This document shows, piece after piece, positions 1 to 10,900 of a stretch of 64,000 nt of DNA; the first letter of the stretch is position 1; each line of letters begins with the position of its first letter. The notes beneath the pieces were generated by a model, which was given only the letters and a program-made list of their open reading frames with translations, ran no database searches and had not been told where the DNA came from. A program made the translations under genes and the position numbers. This stretch comes from Synechococcus sp. Nb3U1 (GTDB taxonomy: Bacteria > Cyanobacteriota > Cyanobacteriia > Thermostichales > Thermostichaceae), in NCBI RefSeq assembly GCF_021533835.1, contig NZ_JAKFYQ010000002.1:682001-746000 (forward strand), in the 5' to 3' direction.

Positions 1-732
1 TTGAGAATAGTTACCCAAGTAAGTGGTGGATACCCCTCGCTCAGTTTCAACAATTTGGGTGCAAAGTCGATCCAGGAACTCCCGATCATGAGAAACAATT
101 ACCATGGGGATAGTCAGGCTCTTCAAATAAGTTTCCAGCCACTCGATGGTTTCCAAATCTAGATGGTTGGTCGGCTCATCCAGAAGCAACAAATCCGGTT
201 TTTGCAATAGGATTTTTCCTAAGCTCATGCGCATCTGCCAGCCCCCACTAAAGGCACTGACTAAGCGATCACCGTCTTCCGGCTCAAACCCCATTTCCGG
301 CAAGATTTTATCAATGCGGGCATCCAGTTCATAACCATGCAAACTCTCAAATTGTCTCTGCAGGCGATCCATGCGGTGCAAGAGAGCTTCCAGCGTATCG
401 GGATCCGCCTGTTCCATTTGCCGAGTAACTCGGGCCAGCTCCAATTGGATGCGATTTTCTTCCTCAAAAACCGTCCAAAACTCCTCCCGTACGGTGCGAG
501 CAGGATCCACCTCAAACTCCTGGGTGAGGTAGGCAATGTGCAGGCTGGCGGGGCGAATCACTTCTCCGGCGGTGGGCTCTTCCTGACCGGAGATAATCTT
601 GAGTTGGGTGGTTTTTCCGGCCCCGTTCACCCCCACCAAGCCGATGCGATCCCCGGGTTTCACCTCCCAGTTCACATCCCGGAGCACTTCGCCCGTCGGA
701 TAGATCTTGCTGATGTGTTCCAGTCGCAGCAT
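1..732 (-). CDS. ABC-F family ATP-binding protein (N-terminal part, cut by window edge)
   Basis: The reading frame opens with ATG at 732 on the minus strand and stays open to base 1, giving 244 residues with no stop; the second half lies outside the window. Visible motifs are Walker A GVNGAGKTT (about residues 34-42), the signature SGGWQMR and Walker B LLLLDEPTNHLD, followed by the switch-region VSHDREFLD. A DEPTNHLD box, a second half still to come and no membrane segments are typical of the soluble duplicated ABC-F proteins, which act on the ribosome in translation or antibiotic resistance rather than in transport. The subfamily (EttA, Uup, YdiF-like) cannot be decided from this half. The first 180 residues, with a charged helical stretch after the Walker A region, fit the arm region of the family. 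Confidence 0.88.
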   Translation of the reverse strand, partial: MLRLEHISKIYPTGEVLRDVNWEVKPGDRIGLVGVNGAGKTTQLKIISGQEEPTAGEVIRPASLHIAYLTQEFEVDPARTVREEFWTVFEEENRIQLELARVTRQMEQADPDTLEALLHRMDRLQRQFESLHGYELDARIDKILPEMGFEPEDGDRLVSAFSGGWQMRMSLGKILLQKPDLLLLDEPTNHLDLETIEWLETYLKSLTIPMVIVSHDREFLDRLCTQIVETERGVSTTYLGNYSQ

Positions 733-1256
733 GGTGTTCCTTGTGTGATCGATGTGGGATCGATGCCGATTTGGCCAAAAGCAGACAGGAGGCTCCGCCC
801 CAACGAGAGTATGGCGTTTTCTTTACATTCCCCACCTGATCTTACGCAGTCCTGGGATCCACGTCCACGCACCGATACCCAGATCCCGCCCCATGCGCCA
901 ACCGGATCCCCTGCCACGGCAGCAGAGGAAGATGTAATCTATGTTACGATTTTTGGCAATTTTTGTTACACTCCTACTTGACGTGAAATAATAAAGAAGG
1001 CATTAAAGATAGATCGATTAGAGACAGATCAAAAACAGATTGATGATGTTCTCAAAAGCAGTTTTAATAATCAACTCACTCGTTGACTGATCTGGATACA
1101 TTACCTGAAGTGGTTCTGAAGCGAGAAAAGAGCTTGTGCTCTTTCCCAGGAATCTTTGTTTTTAATTAGGGGTTATTGAGGAATTACTGGGGCTAAATAA
1201 TTCTAATTTTTTGTTTTTTGTAATTAGGATGTAGGCGAAGAAGGAGTCATGCCAAT
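733..1256. other. Intergenic region without a recognisable gene
   Basis: These 524 bases separate the divergent ABC-F and sensor kinase genes. The right two thirds is AT-rich and must hold both promoters, but I see no convincing -35/-10 pair. A Shine-Dalgarno-like AAGGAG at 1241-1246 lies 10 bases before the kinase ATG. The same AAGGAG also precedes an ATG at 1249 that encodes only M-P-I-W and stops inside the kinase start. No RNA gene is recognised. Confidence 0.5.
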
Positions 1257-4079
1257 ATGGTAATCCCGCAAAAGATTATGGATTCCAAACTGTTTTCTAG
1301 AGCAATGATAGAGCCACAAGAAGATTCTCACTTGGAGCAATTCAAGCAAACAAAGCAAGATTTGGCAAAAAGGAATCGGGAATTACAGCTCCTCTATCAG
1401 CTATCTAGACTACGTTGGTCTACCACAACCCTGCGTCAGGCTCTTCAGTTAGGGGCAGCTCAAATTGCACAAGCAACCTCATTTCCGGTGGTAGCGATTG
1501 AGCTGTATGATGCTACTCGCCAGATGATGGTGTTTGAGGGCATGAGCGGGATCCCTGTGCCGGAGGGCATCTCGGTGTTGGAAGTGCCCGTTTCGGAGAC
1601 CTATTCAGGCCCCGTGGTGCAGCAAAAACAGGCTTTTGTAAAAACCTTTTCCCCTAAAGAAGAGAAAGCCTGTGCTCACAATCGTTGGCTCAGTCAGCTG
1701 AAGATTGGCACCTTGGTCTGTATCCCAATGCTATTTGGGGAAGAAGCGATCGGCACCCTTAGTTTGGCTCATCCCGAACCGATTGCAGTGGATCAGGATC
1801 AGTTAGCTGGGTTGATCAGTCTGGCCAATTATCTAGCCCTGTTGGTGCATCATAAGCAGGTGGAAGAAAATCTGCGCCAAAGTCATGAGCGCTACTCTTT
1901 GGCTCTTCAAGCCATGAAGGGCGTTGTCTACGAATGGGATCCCCGGGCCAATTCTGTGCTGCGTGAAAAGGGTTTGTATGAGCTGCTGGGCTTTCGAGAG
2001 GAGGAGGCGGAGCCAACCAGAGATTGGTGGCTTGAGCGCATTCATCCTGAAGATTTATCTGCTTGTACGGCTGAATTTGAGCAACTTTTTGCCGGTGAAC
2101 AAGATCAATTCCAGTGCAACTATCGAGTTCGTCATCGCGATGGGTCTTATATATTTGTGTTGGATCAGGGGGTAGCGCTTCGGGATTCCCGGGGGCAAGT
2201 CACCCGCATCATTGGAAATACCCAAGACATCAGCAAATGGAAACTAACTGAACAAGCCTTGCACCAACAATTGCAACAAGCCCAGCTACTTGCGGAAATA
2301 TCCCAACATATCCGCGAATCATTGGATCTCGAACAAATCCTCAATAGAACAGTTTCAGAAGTGCGATCCCTGCTGGAAACGGATCGGGTTATCATCTTCC
2401 GCTTTCAGCCCGATTGGAGTGGGGATGTCATCACCGAGTCTGTGGCGGATCCCTGGCGACCGATTTTGGGATCCAACATCTACGACAATTGTTTTGCCCA
2501 GTCCTTTGTTGTGCCCTACCAGCAGGGGCGAGTCAAAGCCATCGAAGACATCGAAACCTTTGGGCTTAATCCTTGTCATGTCGAGTTGCTCCGGCAGCAT
2601 CAGGTACGGGCCAACTTGGTGGTACCTATCTTGTATGAGGGATCCCTGTGGGGCCTATTGATTGCCCATCATTGTCGTGGCCCTCGGCATTGGCAAGCTC
2701 ACGAAGTAGATTTACTCAAACACTTGGCAGATCAAGTGGCCATCGCCATCCATCAATCTCAGCTATATCAACAGGTACGCCAGCTTAATGGCGACTTGGA
2801 AGACATGGTGGAAGATCGCACCCAACAACTGCGGCAGGCTCTCGAATTTGAATCCTTGCTCAAAGGCATCATCGAAAAAGTACGCGACAGCTTAGATGAA
2901 GATTACATTTTGCAAACAGCAGTCGAAGAATTGGGCCGTCAACTCCAGGTTATTTGCTGTGATACCACCCTTTACAACTCCGACAGCCAATCCTCAACGA
3001 TCAATCACGAATACCTAGGCTCCAATAGCGCCGGACTATTGCCTGCCGTAGGCAAAGTGATTTCCTTCCAAGACCTGCCCGACCTATACCAGCAGCTGCT
3101 GCAGGGCCAGTCGACACAATTTTGCCTGTGGTTAAGCCCTTCCTCCCGCAAACCTTCTTCAGCCCCTACAGAACGATTTACAGTGCTCAGTTGTCCTCTT
3201 CAGGATAAGAACCAAGTTTTTGGGGATATGTGGCTCTACAGACCCCCGTTGGCAACCTTTAGCGATGCAGAAGCATGGATGATTCAACAGGTGGCCAATC
3301 AATGTGCCATTGCCCTCCGCCAAGCCCGCCTCTACAAAGCCTCTTTGGCTCAAGTGCAAGAGTTGGAACGTCTGAACCAACTCAAAGATGACTTTTTGAG
3401 CACTGTTTCCCATGAATTGCGCTCTCCCATGGCAAGCATCAAAATGGCAACCAAAATGCTATCGGTAGTGCTAAATCATCTGGATCTTTCCAAGGAAAAA
3501 GTAGGGATCATCCAGCGCTATTTATCTATCCTTGACCAGGAATGTACCCGAGAAACCAACCTCATCAACGATCTCCTAGAACTCTCTCGCCTCGATGCCA
3601 ATACCCAACCTATCGAATGGGATCCCCTTAACCTACAAGACTGGCTACCCCGACAGTTGGCTCCCTTCCGAGAACGCGCTACCTCCCACGCCCAAAAGCT
3701 CACTCTTCTTCTGCCAGAAAAGCTGCCCACCATCATTACTTCGGTAGGTTATCTGGAGCGAATCGTTACAGAGCTGCTCACCAATGCCTGCAAGTATACC
3801 CCAGCAGGAGAACAGATCACCGTCTCCATCACCTTCTTAGTGAATACTTGGCAACTGCAGGTGGCCAATACTGGCGTGGTCATCCCCCCAGAAGAACTGC
3901 CACGGGTATTCGACAAGTTTTATCGGGTACCCAAAAATGATCCCTGGGAACATGGGGGAACCGGTCTAGGACTGGCCTTAAGCCAAAAAGTTGCCGAACA
4001 CCTCCAGGGATCCCTGTGGGTAGAAAGTGAGCAGAACGAAACTCGCTTTATTCTGGAGCTGCCTCTACAACCCGTGTGA
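1257..4079 (+). CDS. Hybrid-input sensor histidine kinase with a DXCF-type cyanobacteriochrome GAF domain
   Basis: This 940-residue soluble kinase has, in order, GAF (about 45-200), PAS with PAC (210-330), a second GAF (345-505), a coiled coil, a third weaker GAF (530-695), HisKA with the phospho-acceptor His719 in VSHELRSP, and a HATPase domain with N843 (LLTNACKYTP), a variant G1 box NTG (871-873, where D is usual) and G2 GGTGLGL (900-906). The second GAF carries Cys440-His441 in the motif NPCHVELL followed by VRANLVVPI, the canonical bilin-attachment motif of cyanobacteriochromes. It also has DNCF at 410-413, a DXCF second cysteine 28 residues before Cys440. Both features predict a blue/green-type bilin photosensor; this is inference from motifs. 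There are no membrane segments. The response regulator follows on the same strand. ATG 1257 was chosen for the AAGGAG 10 bases upstream; Met8 is an alternative. Confidence 0.9.
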   Translation: MVIPQKIMDSKLFSRAMIEPQEDSHLEQFKQTKQDLAKRNRELQLLYQLSRLRWSTTTLRQALQLGAAQIAQATSFPVVAIELYDATRQMMVFEGMSGIPVPEGISVLEVPVSETYSGPVVQQKQAFVKTFSPKEEKACAHNRWLSQLKIGTLVCIPMLFGEEAIGTLSLAHPEPIAVDQDQLAGLISLANYLALLVHHKQVEENLRQSHERYSLALQAMKGVVYEWDPRANSVLREKGLYELLGFREEEAEPTRDWWLERIHPEDLSACTAEFEQLFAGEQDQFQCNYRVRHRDGSYIFVLDQGVALRDSRGQVTRIIGNTQDISKWKLTEQALHQQLQQAQLLAEISQHIRESLDLEQILNRTVSEVRSLLETDRVIIFRFQPDWSGDVITESVADPWRPILGSNIYDNCFAQSFVVPYQQGRVKAIEDIETFGLNPCHVELLRQHQVRANLVVPILYEGSLWGLLIAHHCRGPRHWQAHEVDLLKHLADQVAIAIHQSQLYQQVRQLNGDLEDMVEDRTQQLRQALEFESLLKGIIEKVRDSLDEDYILQTAVEELGRQLQVICCDTTLYNSDSQSSTINHEYLGSNSAGLLPAVGKVISFQDLPDLYQQLLQGQSTQFCLWLSPSSRKPSSAPTERFTVLSCPLQDKNQVFGDMWLYRPPLATFSDAEAWMIQQVANQCAIALRQARLYKASLAQVQELERLNQLKDDFLSTVSHELRSPMASIKMATKMLSVVLNHLDLSKEKVGIIQRYLSILDQECTRETNLINDLLELSRLDANTQPIEWDPLNLQDWLPRQLAPFRERATSHAQKLTLLLPEKLPTIITSVGYLERIVTELLTNACKYTPAGEQITVSITFLVNTWQLQVANTGVVIPPEELPRVFDKFYRVPKNDPWEHGGTGLGLALSQKVAEHLQGSLWVESEQNETRFILELPLQPV

Positions 4080-4172
4080 ACTTTCAGTGTGAACTTTTTC
4101 TTCACCATTAACCGGGATCCCTTCAGTGGGCAGGCTAAAATCAGCCCATTCCTCGGCTGGGATCCGCCTGGC

Positions 4173-4769
4173 ATGAGTTCTCCTGTCCGCATTCTTATCG
4201 CCGATGATCATCCCCTCTTCCGGCTGGGGTTGAAGTTTGCTCTGCAAGCGCAAGGGTTTGAAGTGGTGGCAGAAGCCGAAACGGGATCCCAGGCAGTGAA
4301 CTGTTGTCGAGAGACCCCGATTGATGTCGCCATTTTGGATGTGCGCATGCCGGATGGGGATGGCATCGCTGCCTGCCAGCAAATCACTGCATTGGGTCTA
4401 CCCTTGGTGGTGCTCCTGATGACCACCTTTCAGGAACCCGCCCTCATCGAAGCTGCTCGCCGAGCGGGGGCCAAAGGCTACCTCTCCAAAGAAACCGATC
4501 CGGCAGACTTAGCCCAGATGATCCTGCAAATCCTGGCTGCACCGGAACAAGACTGGTTGCCTGCCAAACAAGAACTGCCCAAACTGACCCCCCGCGAGCT
4601 GTGTGTGCTGCAACTGATGATGGAGGGCTTAGCCAACAAACAAATCGCCCGTCGCCTGGGGTTAAGCATCGAAACCGTGAAGGAATATGCCAGCACTGCC
4701 TACCGCAAATTAGAAGCCAGCGACCGCGTGACCGCCCTATTCAAGGCACAACAACTAGGCATTTTGTAG
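4173..4769 (+). CDS. NarL/LuxR-family response regulator
   Basis: The protein has an N-terminal receiver domain with the acidic pair D11-D12, phospho-acceptor D56 (ILDVRMP) and the conserved lysine in GYLSKE, followed by a C-terminal LuxR-type helix-turn-helix (LTPRELCVLQLM, then NKQIARRLGLSIETVKEY). It is therefore a DNA-binding transcription regulator expected to be phosphorylated by the kinase ending 93 bases upstream. The frame is open from a GTG at 4089, but that would add 28 residues unlike any receiver domain. ATG at 4173 puts the receiver fold three residues after the start, so I prefer it. The next gene downstream on the same strand is the hpsA-like gene, 150 bases away. Confidence 0.9.
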   Translation: MSSPVRILIADDHPLFRLGLKFALQAQGFEVVAEAETGSQAVNCCRETPIDVAILDVRMPDGDGIAACQQITALGLPLVVLLMTTFQEPALIEAARRAGAKGYLSKETDPADLAQMILQILAAPEQDWLPAKQELPKLTPRELCVLQLMMEGLANKQIARRLGLSIETVKEYASTAYRKLEASDRVTALFKAQQLGIL

Positions 4770-4919
4770 AGCGACGTGTAGAGGGGGCTTCGGGTTCCCC
4801 CCAGAGGTGGGGATGTCTGGTGGCAATGATCACCCGCATACTGTTGCTAGTTTGGCATCTTGGCAGGGGATCCCTTGTTTTGGATGCCTTTACCCTTTTC
4901 TGTTACCTGAGATACGGCC

Positions 4920-7900
4920 ATGCCTGCTCCTTCCACCCTGCTGCTCAAGCTCACCCTGCGGTTGCTCGGATCTTTGAAGGCGCGGGTGGACAAATCCAAA
5001 ATTCGGCAGCGGGGCTTTGTCTTGCCGATTGCGATTTTAATTGTCCTTGTGCTGAGCTTGGTGACAGTCGGGCTATTGACCCGCTCTACTCAGCGAAGCG
5101 TACAAACCCAAGTTGAACGGGCTGGCCAAACCGTTAGTCGCCAGCTCAATGCAGCCATTGACCGAGCTAGGGCCAAAATCGAATTCTTAGTGCGAGACCC
5201 TCGCCTACCCAATAGTGCCCCCACCGATGCTCAGCTTTCTTCCGCGTTGATCAACGACGGGGTTCTCATTCCCGAAAACACAAATAATCCTTATATTCTG
5301 CCGGATGAGAACCAATTTGTAATTACTACAGACATTCAGGTGGAGGATCCTAACAATCCCGGAGAATTCTTGAATGTGCCGGTACGAGCACCTGCTTGGT
5401 GGTTTTTGGTGGATACCGACAACAATGGCATCAATGACTCTACAACAGTTTATACAATTCTGAGTACTCGCCGAGCGGCAGGCAATGATTTTGAAGATAA
5501 CCTAACTGACACAGAACGAGCACGCCGCTTAATGATTCGCAGCGGGCCACTGCAAGGGGCGGCCCTAGAGGGGTGTAACGATAGCCCAACGGCCCAAACC
5601 GTCAACCCCAACGTAGGGGATTGGTTCCAGCTGGGCTCTGCCTTGTACAAGCCTTTTCAGGTTTATGCAGTCACTCTACCGATTCAAGGTGCTGATTCCA
5701 CAACTCGCGCTATTTCCGCTTTGCAATTCCAGCAGGATCGGCGGCGGGATGTGTTGAACAAGTGGGGAGCCTTTAGCCGGGGAGATATGGAGTTTTACAA
5801 CACTCCTGGCTATAACTGGAACGGAGCGATCTACGCTGGCGGCAGCCTTTTCTATCGCTACAACGCCAGTACCTTGTTCCGGGCTTTTACCATTAGCTCG
5901 GAGGGATCCTGTTTCTACCTACCTGTAGATAACTCCGAAATTAAAACCTTCGGAGAACTGGTGGCTGGAGCCATTGGCTTTGCCGGACAAGCAGCCAGTG
6001 ATAATATCCGCTTTGATGCCCATCCCGGATTCATTGGTGTTGTACCTGGATTCTTCCCCAGTTTGAACAACCAGAATTTCGACTCTGTTGCCAACAGTGC
6101 CGAACCGGAAAACGTAGCCCTAGATCCTCTGGAATTGTACCTGTTTGGCCGTAATCGTAACCGAGGCACTTATGCCCAGGATCAGGCAAGTTGGAATACT
6201 TCCCCAGTGAACTCGAAGCGATCTCCGGCAGCTGGGAATCCAGGTCGAGTAGAAGCTGGGGGATTCGCATTCGGGGGGAGCCAGGTATGTCCTCCTTACG
6301 TGGATGATGTCTATCGAGCGGATAGTCGCTTTGGCCCCAAAGCCAGCTATGATCGCCCTCCCACTACGCCAGATCCGGTTACAGGTTGTGATGTGGATAC
6401 CTTTGCCGAAACCTTTGGGCAAACTGCTGGTGCCCTAATTGGGGGAGGAGCAGTCAATAACCAAGGGGAATCCCTAACAACCGATAATCCACCTCCAGGG
6501 GCATTAACGGAAGTCGGGTTGGATGGCTATTGGGAACGCCGCTCTCGTCTAGAGGGTTTACGAGTCATAGTTGGGCAACGGCTGGAACTCACTCGGACAG
6601 ATTCTTTGCCTCTACCTTTGGTGCCTACCCCTGCTAATGCTGATGATCCCAGCAACTTGCAGCCTATTTTCATCAGCAACGAAGCTCGCCAGCGCTTAAC
6701 CCTAAGGGATAACCCCGCATCTGTACAGGCTACAGCGATTTATCACTATAGCCAAAATGACGGTCGCTTCCCGGTGGCCTGCCTAGCCACAGTGGCACAT
6801 CCTGGATCCGTAGATAGTTTGAGGAGGGCTTCTACTTTTCCTACGGGCAACCAAGCCACCCAGCTGGGGATTAACTTCTTTACGGGGCAGGGCACCAACA
6901 CCTGGGAATATGATCCGGCTCCGATGCAGGCTCGTCTTGAGTCGGGTACTCCTCTTTGGAATGCGCTGACTAACCTAGCCAATTTCGCCGGGGATCCACA
7001 GGGGGCTTTTCCTCCTACTCAAGAGCCAGGACGGATTCACCCAGATCCGTTTATGACGGCTTTCGGGAATTTCTCCGAGTTACGACGGATTATTGACAGT
7101 GGCGTAGCCTATGCCAACCTGAGCTTGGCCGATCAAACCACAGTTCAGACAGCGGGTTGTATGTTGGGGATGCTAGCGGATAACATTATCCGCATTGAAA
7201 ATGCCGCCGCCGCTGGAGATGGCTCTGCCCAGCGCCTACTGAGTGAAATCAACGATAGCCGTAATGGATTGCCGATCAATAATGGCAGTCACCGCTTTTA
7301 TCTGCCGTTACGCTATATTTTCCCGACGGCTAGCTTTGATCAAACGGATGCTTTGGAGCAGCAGCGGCGTGCGGCCTACAGCTTCTTGCCAGCTACAGTG
7401 AGCTACCTGGCTGTCACCGATTTGGCTCAGGTGGCTCTTACGCCTCGCGCCGGAATTAACAACTGGGCATTGCCCCATGCACAACAGAATTGCCCTGATG
7501 GATCGGCTGGCATTGAGCCTGGCCCCAACAGCAACCAGTTTGATCTAATCCGGATTGGTACGCAATGTCATCGAGTGCCCTTCAAGGATTCCGTCTTTTA
7601 TGACGGTCGGGAGGCGATGGCGGTTCGCAACTTGAATATTGATTTGGCTTTGATTACGAACAATGTCGATGGTCAGTCGAATGGCTTAATAAGCGGAGAT
7701 ACCTGGCTACCCTCTGGGATCCCTGTTGCAGGTCAACCGGATCGAGAAGGGGGGATTCTTTATGCCTTCCGGGAAGATGCTCTTCGGGAAGATGCCATTG
7801 CTCGCCCAGCCTTGGGTGGTTTTGCCGGGTATTTGGCGAATTGGCAAGCCAGCACTGCCAATGGGGTGCTGGGTAGTACTGGGGTGATGAATGCTGGGCA

Positions 7901-10900
7901 GCCTGGTCGAGGGGTGGCCAACGGACAAACCGTTTGGGATCCCCCTATTTCCAACGTGGCTCCTGATAATACGGGCTTGAGCCCCAAACCTGTAGATTAC
8001 TTTGCTGATCCGGATCGACGACCCTATGGGTTCCGGCTACGGAATGGGGCGGTGCTGCGTCGGGGAGGCTTGGATGCGGATGAAGCTGTATTTGGGATGT
8101 CCTTTATTTCCGATAATCCCGTTTACATTCAGGGTAACTTTAACCTGCACCAAGATGCCAATGGGAATCGCCTAGAAGAATTTGACGAATTGCTTACTTT
8201 TGGTGGGGATGGCCTCTACAACAATTTCTACGGGCGGGAACGGGAAGACGAGAATCCTAACTTTGCTCGCGCTGTCGGGGACTTATGGCGAGCCACCGAT
8301 GTGCTAGGCGACTCGGTGAATATCCTCTCAGCCAATTTCTGCGATGGCAGCATCGAAGATGGGTTTATCCAAGACGGCACCCTGAATGGGGGTGGATCCA
8401 ACTTTGTTGCAGATCGCGATTATCAGAGTGGGCGGGCTTCTTCTCCTCGGCGCAACCAATACTATGGCTGTACTGAGCCGAACTTAGGCGCCAATACCTC
8501 CTTTATTAACCAAGCCCTGGTACGGCGGGGGAACAACTGGCCAGCCAATGACCCCAACGATATAGAAGCTGGGGTGCGGCGGTTTGATAACACCAATGGC
8601 GTGCAGGAACTGGGACTCAATACTACCCGGCCTGGGCATCCAGAGGTGTTCTCCCGCGATACGGTGACCACCAGCTTCGATGGCACCAACGATAATTCCC
8701 TAGGCTTGGGTAACGGGCGAGGTGGTGGTATCAACCGCAATTTGCGACCCACAGATCCGGGATATGCATCTTTTGGCACTCGCATTTCCGCCTTGGGTCA
8801 TCCGGTGGTGGATACTTCCCGTTGGCTGCAAGTTGCTGCTCAAGGCCGTTGCCCCATACCCAATGGTTCTGGATTGTTGGCGGAATACTACAATGGCTGG
8901 TTAACCAATCCTGCCTCCAGCGCTACTCTCTACAATCGGGCTACTTCTTTTACCGGGGCAGGTTCAACCACATCCGCTTTGATGACTGTTCCCGGCGTGA
9001 ACTTGGGCTATCTCAGGGCAGTTCGTTGGCCAGATACGGTATATCGTGCCCAGGGGGTACCCGATGCTATTAATACGCAAGCGTGCGACCTGACTGGAAC
9101 AAATAATAATGGAAACTGGGGTTGTATTAAAGATGCTGTTGTTGCCGGAAACACTACAGCTTCAGTAGGCCCCTTTGCTCGTAGCGGTGGCGCCTTCCCT
9201 AATTGGGGGGGCTTCCAGTTCGTCTTTGGGAATATCAACAGTCTTGATTCTAACTCCCCCTTCAAGCGGCGGCTCTACAACAATGTGGCCTGTAATGGTA
9301 GCCTTCTCGATGGTCTTAATCCGCTGTGTCTCAATACTGATGCTGGGCGCTTCTTCTGGATCCCTTCTTGTACTGAAACTGAGAGTTTGCCCTCTGTGCC
9401 TCTTGCGGGTTTTGATGACGCTGCAGATATTGCTCCTGACATTACAGATCCAGGTCAATTTAACTTCTTGCGGTCTTGCTGGCGCAGAAGAAACGTTTCT
9501 GGCACTGGCAACCAGCAGGGGAACAACTTCTTTGTCGTGCGTTGGGTCGGTGAACTGTTCCCGGTCTTTCCAGGACAGGTAGATTATCGCGTCACTACCG
9601 ATGATGGGGTGCGGTTCTCCATCCGCAGTAACCCAGACTACTACGCCAACCCCGCCAACGATCTAACGGTTCCGACCATCACGGTATCCACCCAAGAGAG
9701 CTGGGGAGGGCCCACCGAACAAACCATATCCCCAACGTTGCAGTGTTCTCCTAACCCTAACCAATCTCCATATTTGATCGAAGTGCAAATGAATGAGAAC
9801 ACAGGCAATGCCTTTGCTAGGCTTTCGACTCGGCCCAAGGGAGCGCCAGATTCATCCTTAGAGTTTTATGATCTGCGCTACCTCAAACCTGTTAAGCCTG
9901 TTAACTTCCCGTGTGTTCCTAATCCAGTAGATAAGCTTACTTTTAATGATCCGCCCCTAAAAAACCAGGCCCGTTGCACCACTGATTGCATCACTATTAC
10001 CCTAAAGAACACAACTCCCGCCTGTCCGGAAGCTCCTGACCGTTGTGGTCAAGTCTTGACTGGAGAGATTACCAAGCAAACAATTTGCCCTGATCCGAAG
10101 GATCCCAACAACAAAATTTGGACTACACCAAACTCTGTCACTTGTAACATTATAAACAACTGGGGCAACTTCAGCAATTGGGAGCCGCCTTGTACTGTTG
10201 CTAATGGTGGCACCAAGGTTACTCAAACTCGTTCGAGAAAAGGTGTAACCACCTGTAAAGACACTCCAATTAGCGAAACCCAAACTCAAAACGTGACCTG
10301 TCCGCCAGTGTGTAACTACACTAATTTTTCGGATTGGTCGCCTGCTTGTCCAACCTTGGCTTGCGATGAAACCCTAGATATCAACCAAACCAGAACAAGG
10401 ACTCTGATTGCTGGTACCAGTTCTCCTCAGGGTTGTAAACCCACTGATACTGAATCTAAACCTATCACTTGCTATGGCCCACCCTGTGGTCCGAAGGTAT
10501 TTGCCCCTCCGGGATACAATCCCAATTCGCCTTTTGGCACTCCCAATACGGTAGCTAGCCGTCCTTCTACCATTGAGCTGCGGCCCGTTTGGGAAGTAGA
10601 AGCTGATCCAGATCCGGAGACGATTTCTGTTGCTTCTGTGCAGGTGCCTGAGGTTGCTTCTGCCGCAACACTTCATATTCAGTCTGATGCCAATCAACTG
10701 ACTCAAGGCTCTGAACAACCCTCCTTCAAGTGGCCTTCTTTGGGGCAAGTGGTGGGTTCTGTGTTCGACTGGGTCTTTGGCGAACCTGCCTATGCTGCCC
10801 GCCGTGGCATTCCGACAGGACTACCTACTGCAATCTCTAATCCGCAACGGGATCCAGGGATCCGTCCGGCAGAAAAGCCTGCCCAGCCCTTACCTTCTCC

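Noticed and set aside
337..981. 214-codon plus-strand frame near the left edge
   Set aside because: It is antisense to the ABC-F coding sequence over most of its length, has no domain and runs past the gene start into the spacer; a shadow frame.
4770..4919. Terminator between the response regulator and the hpsA-like gene
   Set aside because: GGGGGCTTCGGGTTCCCCCC near 4789 can pair, but no U-tract follows, so I do not call it.
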